From: an uncultured Clostridia bacterium | Lineage (GTDB): Bacteria; Bacillota; Clostridia; Christensenellales; UBA1242 | Assembly (NCBI GenBank): GCA_946612575.1 | Contig: CAMOEU010000033.1 | Coordinates: 1-7,250 of the forward strand | DNA: 7,250 nucleotides | Direction of reading: 5' to 3' | In this document: positions 5,775-7,250 of the stretch, piece by piece | Numbering within the stretch: the stretch's first letter is position 1 | How the letters are laid out: each line of letters begins with the position of its first letter | The notes under the pieces: generated by a model | What the model was told of the DNA's origin: nothing | Databases searched by the model: none | What the model saw: only the letters and a program-made list of their open reading frames with translations | Translations under genes and position numbers: made by a program

Positions 5775-7174
5775 TTTTTTATAAAAATCTAAAGAAGCCT
5801 AGAAAGATTTCAAAAAAAGATTTGGTGTTTTCGATTTTTGAAGATGGGATGAAAACAAATAAAGATGATTCGATTGCAAAATCAAATGAGTGTAAGTCTT
5901 TTTATAACATAAAAGTTTCGAAAGGAGCTCTTGAAAATGGTTTGGGTTTTGAGGACTTGAAAGTTCCTGCAAACACAGAAAACCTGAAAGATTTACACAC
6001 TTTCAATTTTGTGGGGAGAGTTGATGAGATAAAAACAATTTTTTGTGAGAGATGGTATAGCGAAGAAAAAGGTAAATATGAATATCTAATTCTTATGACA
6101 GACAGTCATGGCACTGTTTGGTTTATCTTTTTGATTGATAAATACAATGGCTTTGTTTGGAATTTGTCAGAGAATGTAAGTTCTCAGCCACTCAGTTGTG
6201 CAACATACAGAATCGGAACAAAAGATTGCACTGTTATGTTTACAGAAGAGGGGATGCAATATTTTGCTTCTGGTGTGCAAGGAGTTTATCCAAATGTGCC
6301 AGCATTTATTTCCTCACTTTTGTATTATGGCAGATTTTTCGGAATAAAAAACGAAGGTAAAAACAATCTTGTTTATACTGTAAATACAGATTTAAGAAAT
6401 TGGGATGATACAGCAACTTCTGTTATTGAATTTTTGGATAACAGAGGAGCTTTTAAAAAACTGATTTTGTTTAATGATTATGTATATTTATTCAGAGAGT
6501 TTGGTATAACAAAAATCTCTATTTACACCGCAAAAAATGATTTTGCTTTTAGTCATCTTTATATTTCACCATCATATATTTTTGAAAAATCAATATCTGT
6601 TTGTGGAGAAAAAATATACTTTGCAACTAGAGATGGAATATATAGTTTTGATGGGAAAAGTGTCGAAAAACTCAAAACTGACTACAGCGAAATGTTTGGC
6701 AATCTTGATAACACAAATTGTAGCGGGGAAAGTTTCAATGGGAAATATTATCTTGCGACAAGATATGATTTTGGTGACGGTCAAAATGTCGGTTGTGAAA
6801 ACACGACATTCGAAAATAATGTTTTGATTGAGATAGATGTCAAAACTGATGATATTGAAATTCTTAGGGGAGTGGATATAAGAAATCTTATCAGAGTGGA
6901 GAATCCATATATGAGTAAGCTTTGTGCAACATTCAATTATGCAAACAAGCAAAGAATTGGACAGCTTACAAATGATGGAAAACTGTTTGATGTTGGGACT
7001 CAAAAAGAATGGACTTCTTTTATGACTGACTTAGGTGAATGCGGCAAACGAAAAAAGATTAAACAAATTTTCATTGATACAAAATTTGATTGCGAAGTCA
7101 AAATTTTGTCTGATGAAAGTGTATATTCAAAAGATTTAATTAATAAAAAAAAGAAAAATAAAATCATTAAATGA
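5771..7174 (+). CDS. DNA-stabilisation / tail-hub-like protein (P22 gp10-like position), probably altered C-terminus
   Basis: This 467-residue protein is predicted to cap the connector and hold packaged DNA in the head. It is rich in short beta strands with repeated Tyr/Phe-Gly-Ile turns, suggesting a beta-propeller: 'GRVDEIKTIFCERWY' (82-96), YEYLILMTDSHGTVWFI (103-119), YGRFFGIKNEGKNNLVYTVN (about 186-205) followed by DLRNWDD, 'DYVYLFREFGITKISIY' (236-252), VCGEKIYFATRDGIYSFDGK (277-296) and YYLATRYDFGDG (326-337). The segment in which an object's name-like 'GRFFGI...VYTVNTDLRNW' precedes a 'LYLFREFGI' strand is typical of this class of phage stabiliser. Late residues KKIKQIFIDTKFDCEVKILS (428-447) should lead into more beta strands, but the protein instead ends in LINKKKKNKIIK, encoded by DNA of about 8% GC. 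Relatives I recall are longer (roughly 550-650), so the C-terminus is probably lost or replaced. P22 gp10 is the positional counterpart; homology is inference. Confidence 0.65.
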   Translation: MIFYKNLKKPRKISKKDLVFSIFEDGMKTNKDDSIAKSNECKSFYNIKVSKGALENGLGFEDLKVPANTENLKDLHTFNFVGRVDEIKTIFCERWYSEEKGKYEYLILMTDSHGTVWFIFLIDKYNGFVWNLSENVSSQPLSCATYRIGTKDCTVMFTEEGMQYFASGVQGVYPNVPAFISSLLYYGRFFGIKNEGKNNLVYTVNTDLRNWDDTATSVIEFLDNRGAFKKLILFNDYVYLFREFGITKISIYTAKNDFAFSHLYISPSYIFEKSISVCGEKIYFATRDGIYSFDGKSVEKLKTDYSEMFGNLDNTNCSGESFNGKYYLATRYDFGDGQNVGCENTTFENNVLIEIDVKTDDIEILRGVDIRNLIRVENPYMSKLCATFNYANKQRIGQLTNDGKLFDVGTQKEWTSFMTDLGECGKRKKIKQIFIDTKFDCEVKILSDESVYSKDLINKKKKNKIIK

Positions 7175-7250
7175 TAAATTAAAATTAAATCAAATAATTA
7201 TATTAACAAATATTTTAAAAAGGAAGATCAAAAAATAAAAATATATAATA
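7137..7250. other. Extremely AT-rich stretch (about 8% GC) across the end of the last gene
   Basis: Counting bases gives 9 G/C in 114 positions, against about 32% in the 60 bases at 7021-7080. The change is abrupt near 7137, just after codons for ESVYSKDL. The stretch starts with the palindrome TTAATTAA (7136-7143) and an A8 run (7145-7152), contains the TGA and adjacent TAA that end the last gene (7172-7177), and has no G:C stem able to act as a terminator. An AAGGAAG at 7219-7225 is followed by no ATG, GTG or TTG within the window. It may be a recombination junction, an AT-rich intergenic region, or a contig-end artefact. Confidence 0.75.

Noticed and set aside
7145..7153. In-frame slippery heptamer A AAA AAG near the end of the stabiliser gene, as a programmed frameshift site
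   Set aside because: A -1 shift meets TAA at 7159-7161 after two codons, no stimulating stem follows, and A-runs are expected in DNA this AT-rich. A +1 shift adds only about 25 residues of low-complexity sequence.
7217..7250. Ribosome binding site AAGGAAG announcing a further gene
   Set aside because: No ATG, GTG or TTG occurs within the usable distance before the window ends.
1..7250. CRISPR array, tRNA, rRNA, insertion sequence or riboswitch
   Set aside because: No spaced direct repeats, cloverleaf, transposase frame or long structured leader was seen. The leaders of both divergent genes are too short for a riboswitch.

Overview
The window reads as the edge of a prophage, or prophage-derived element, in a low-GC bacterium. 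About 67% of bases are A/T. Genes start at ATG (one GTG) behind strong AGGAG-type ribosome binding sites, standard-code frames stay open, and the virion proteins resemble those of phages of Bacillota/Clostridia-like gut bacteria. The host assignment is inference from composition and gene style only.

Left edge (1-615, minus strand): the first 205 codons of an ordinary cellular ABC-transporter ATPase of the nitrate/sulfonate/taurine type. Its C-terminus lies beyond the window. A 138-bp divergent intergenic region (616-753) follows, with one candidate promoter for each direction. Both have the -10 hexamer TAGAAT, and a 14-bp perfect palindrome lies in the spacer of the rightward promoter.

Right part (754-7174, plus strand): eight tightly packed genes, with gaps of 17 bp or less or short overlaps, each with its own ribosome binding site. 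In order they are a short protein resembling the C-terminal part of a phage terminase small subunit, a 72-residue Cys-rich protein, a portal protein, a scaffolding protein, an HK97-fold major capsid protein with an inserted domain, a 106-residue protein of unknown function, a head-tail connector (adaptor), and a DNA-stabilisation/tail-hub-like protein. The order portal, scaffold, coat, connector, stabiliser is the order of genes 1-8-5-4-10 in P22-type podoviruses. It is a procapsid assembly and head-completion module: the scaffold directs coat assembly around the portal ring, and the connector and stabiliser then close the filled head.

Two things break the standard picture. No large terminase (ATPase/nuclease) lies between the small-terminase-like gene and the portal, and the gene at that edge directly faces a cellular transporter gene with no integrase or recognisable attachment site. 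At the right edge (about 7137-7250) the base composition falls abruptly to about 8% GC inside the last codons of the stabiliser gene. That gene ends in a Lys/Asn/Ile-rich tail that looks unlike the rest of the protein. This suggests a degraded or rearranged element, or an assembly artefact at a contig end.
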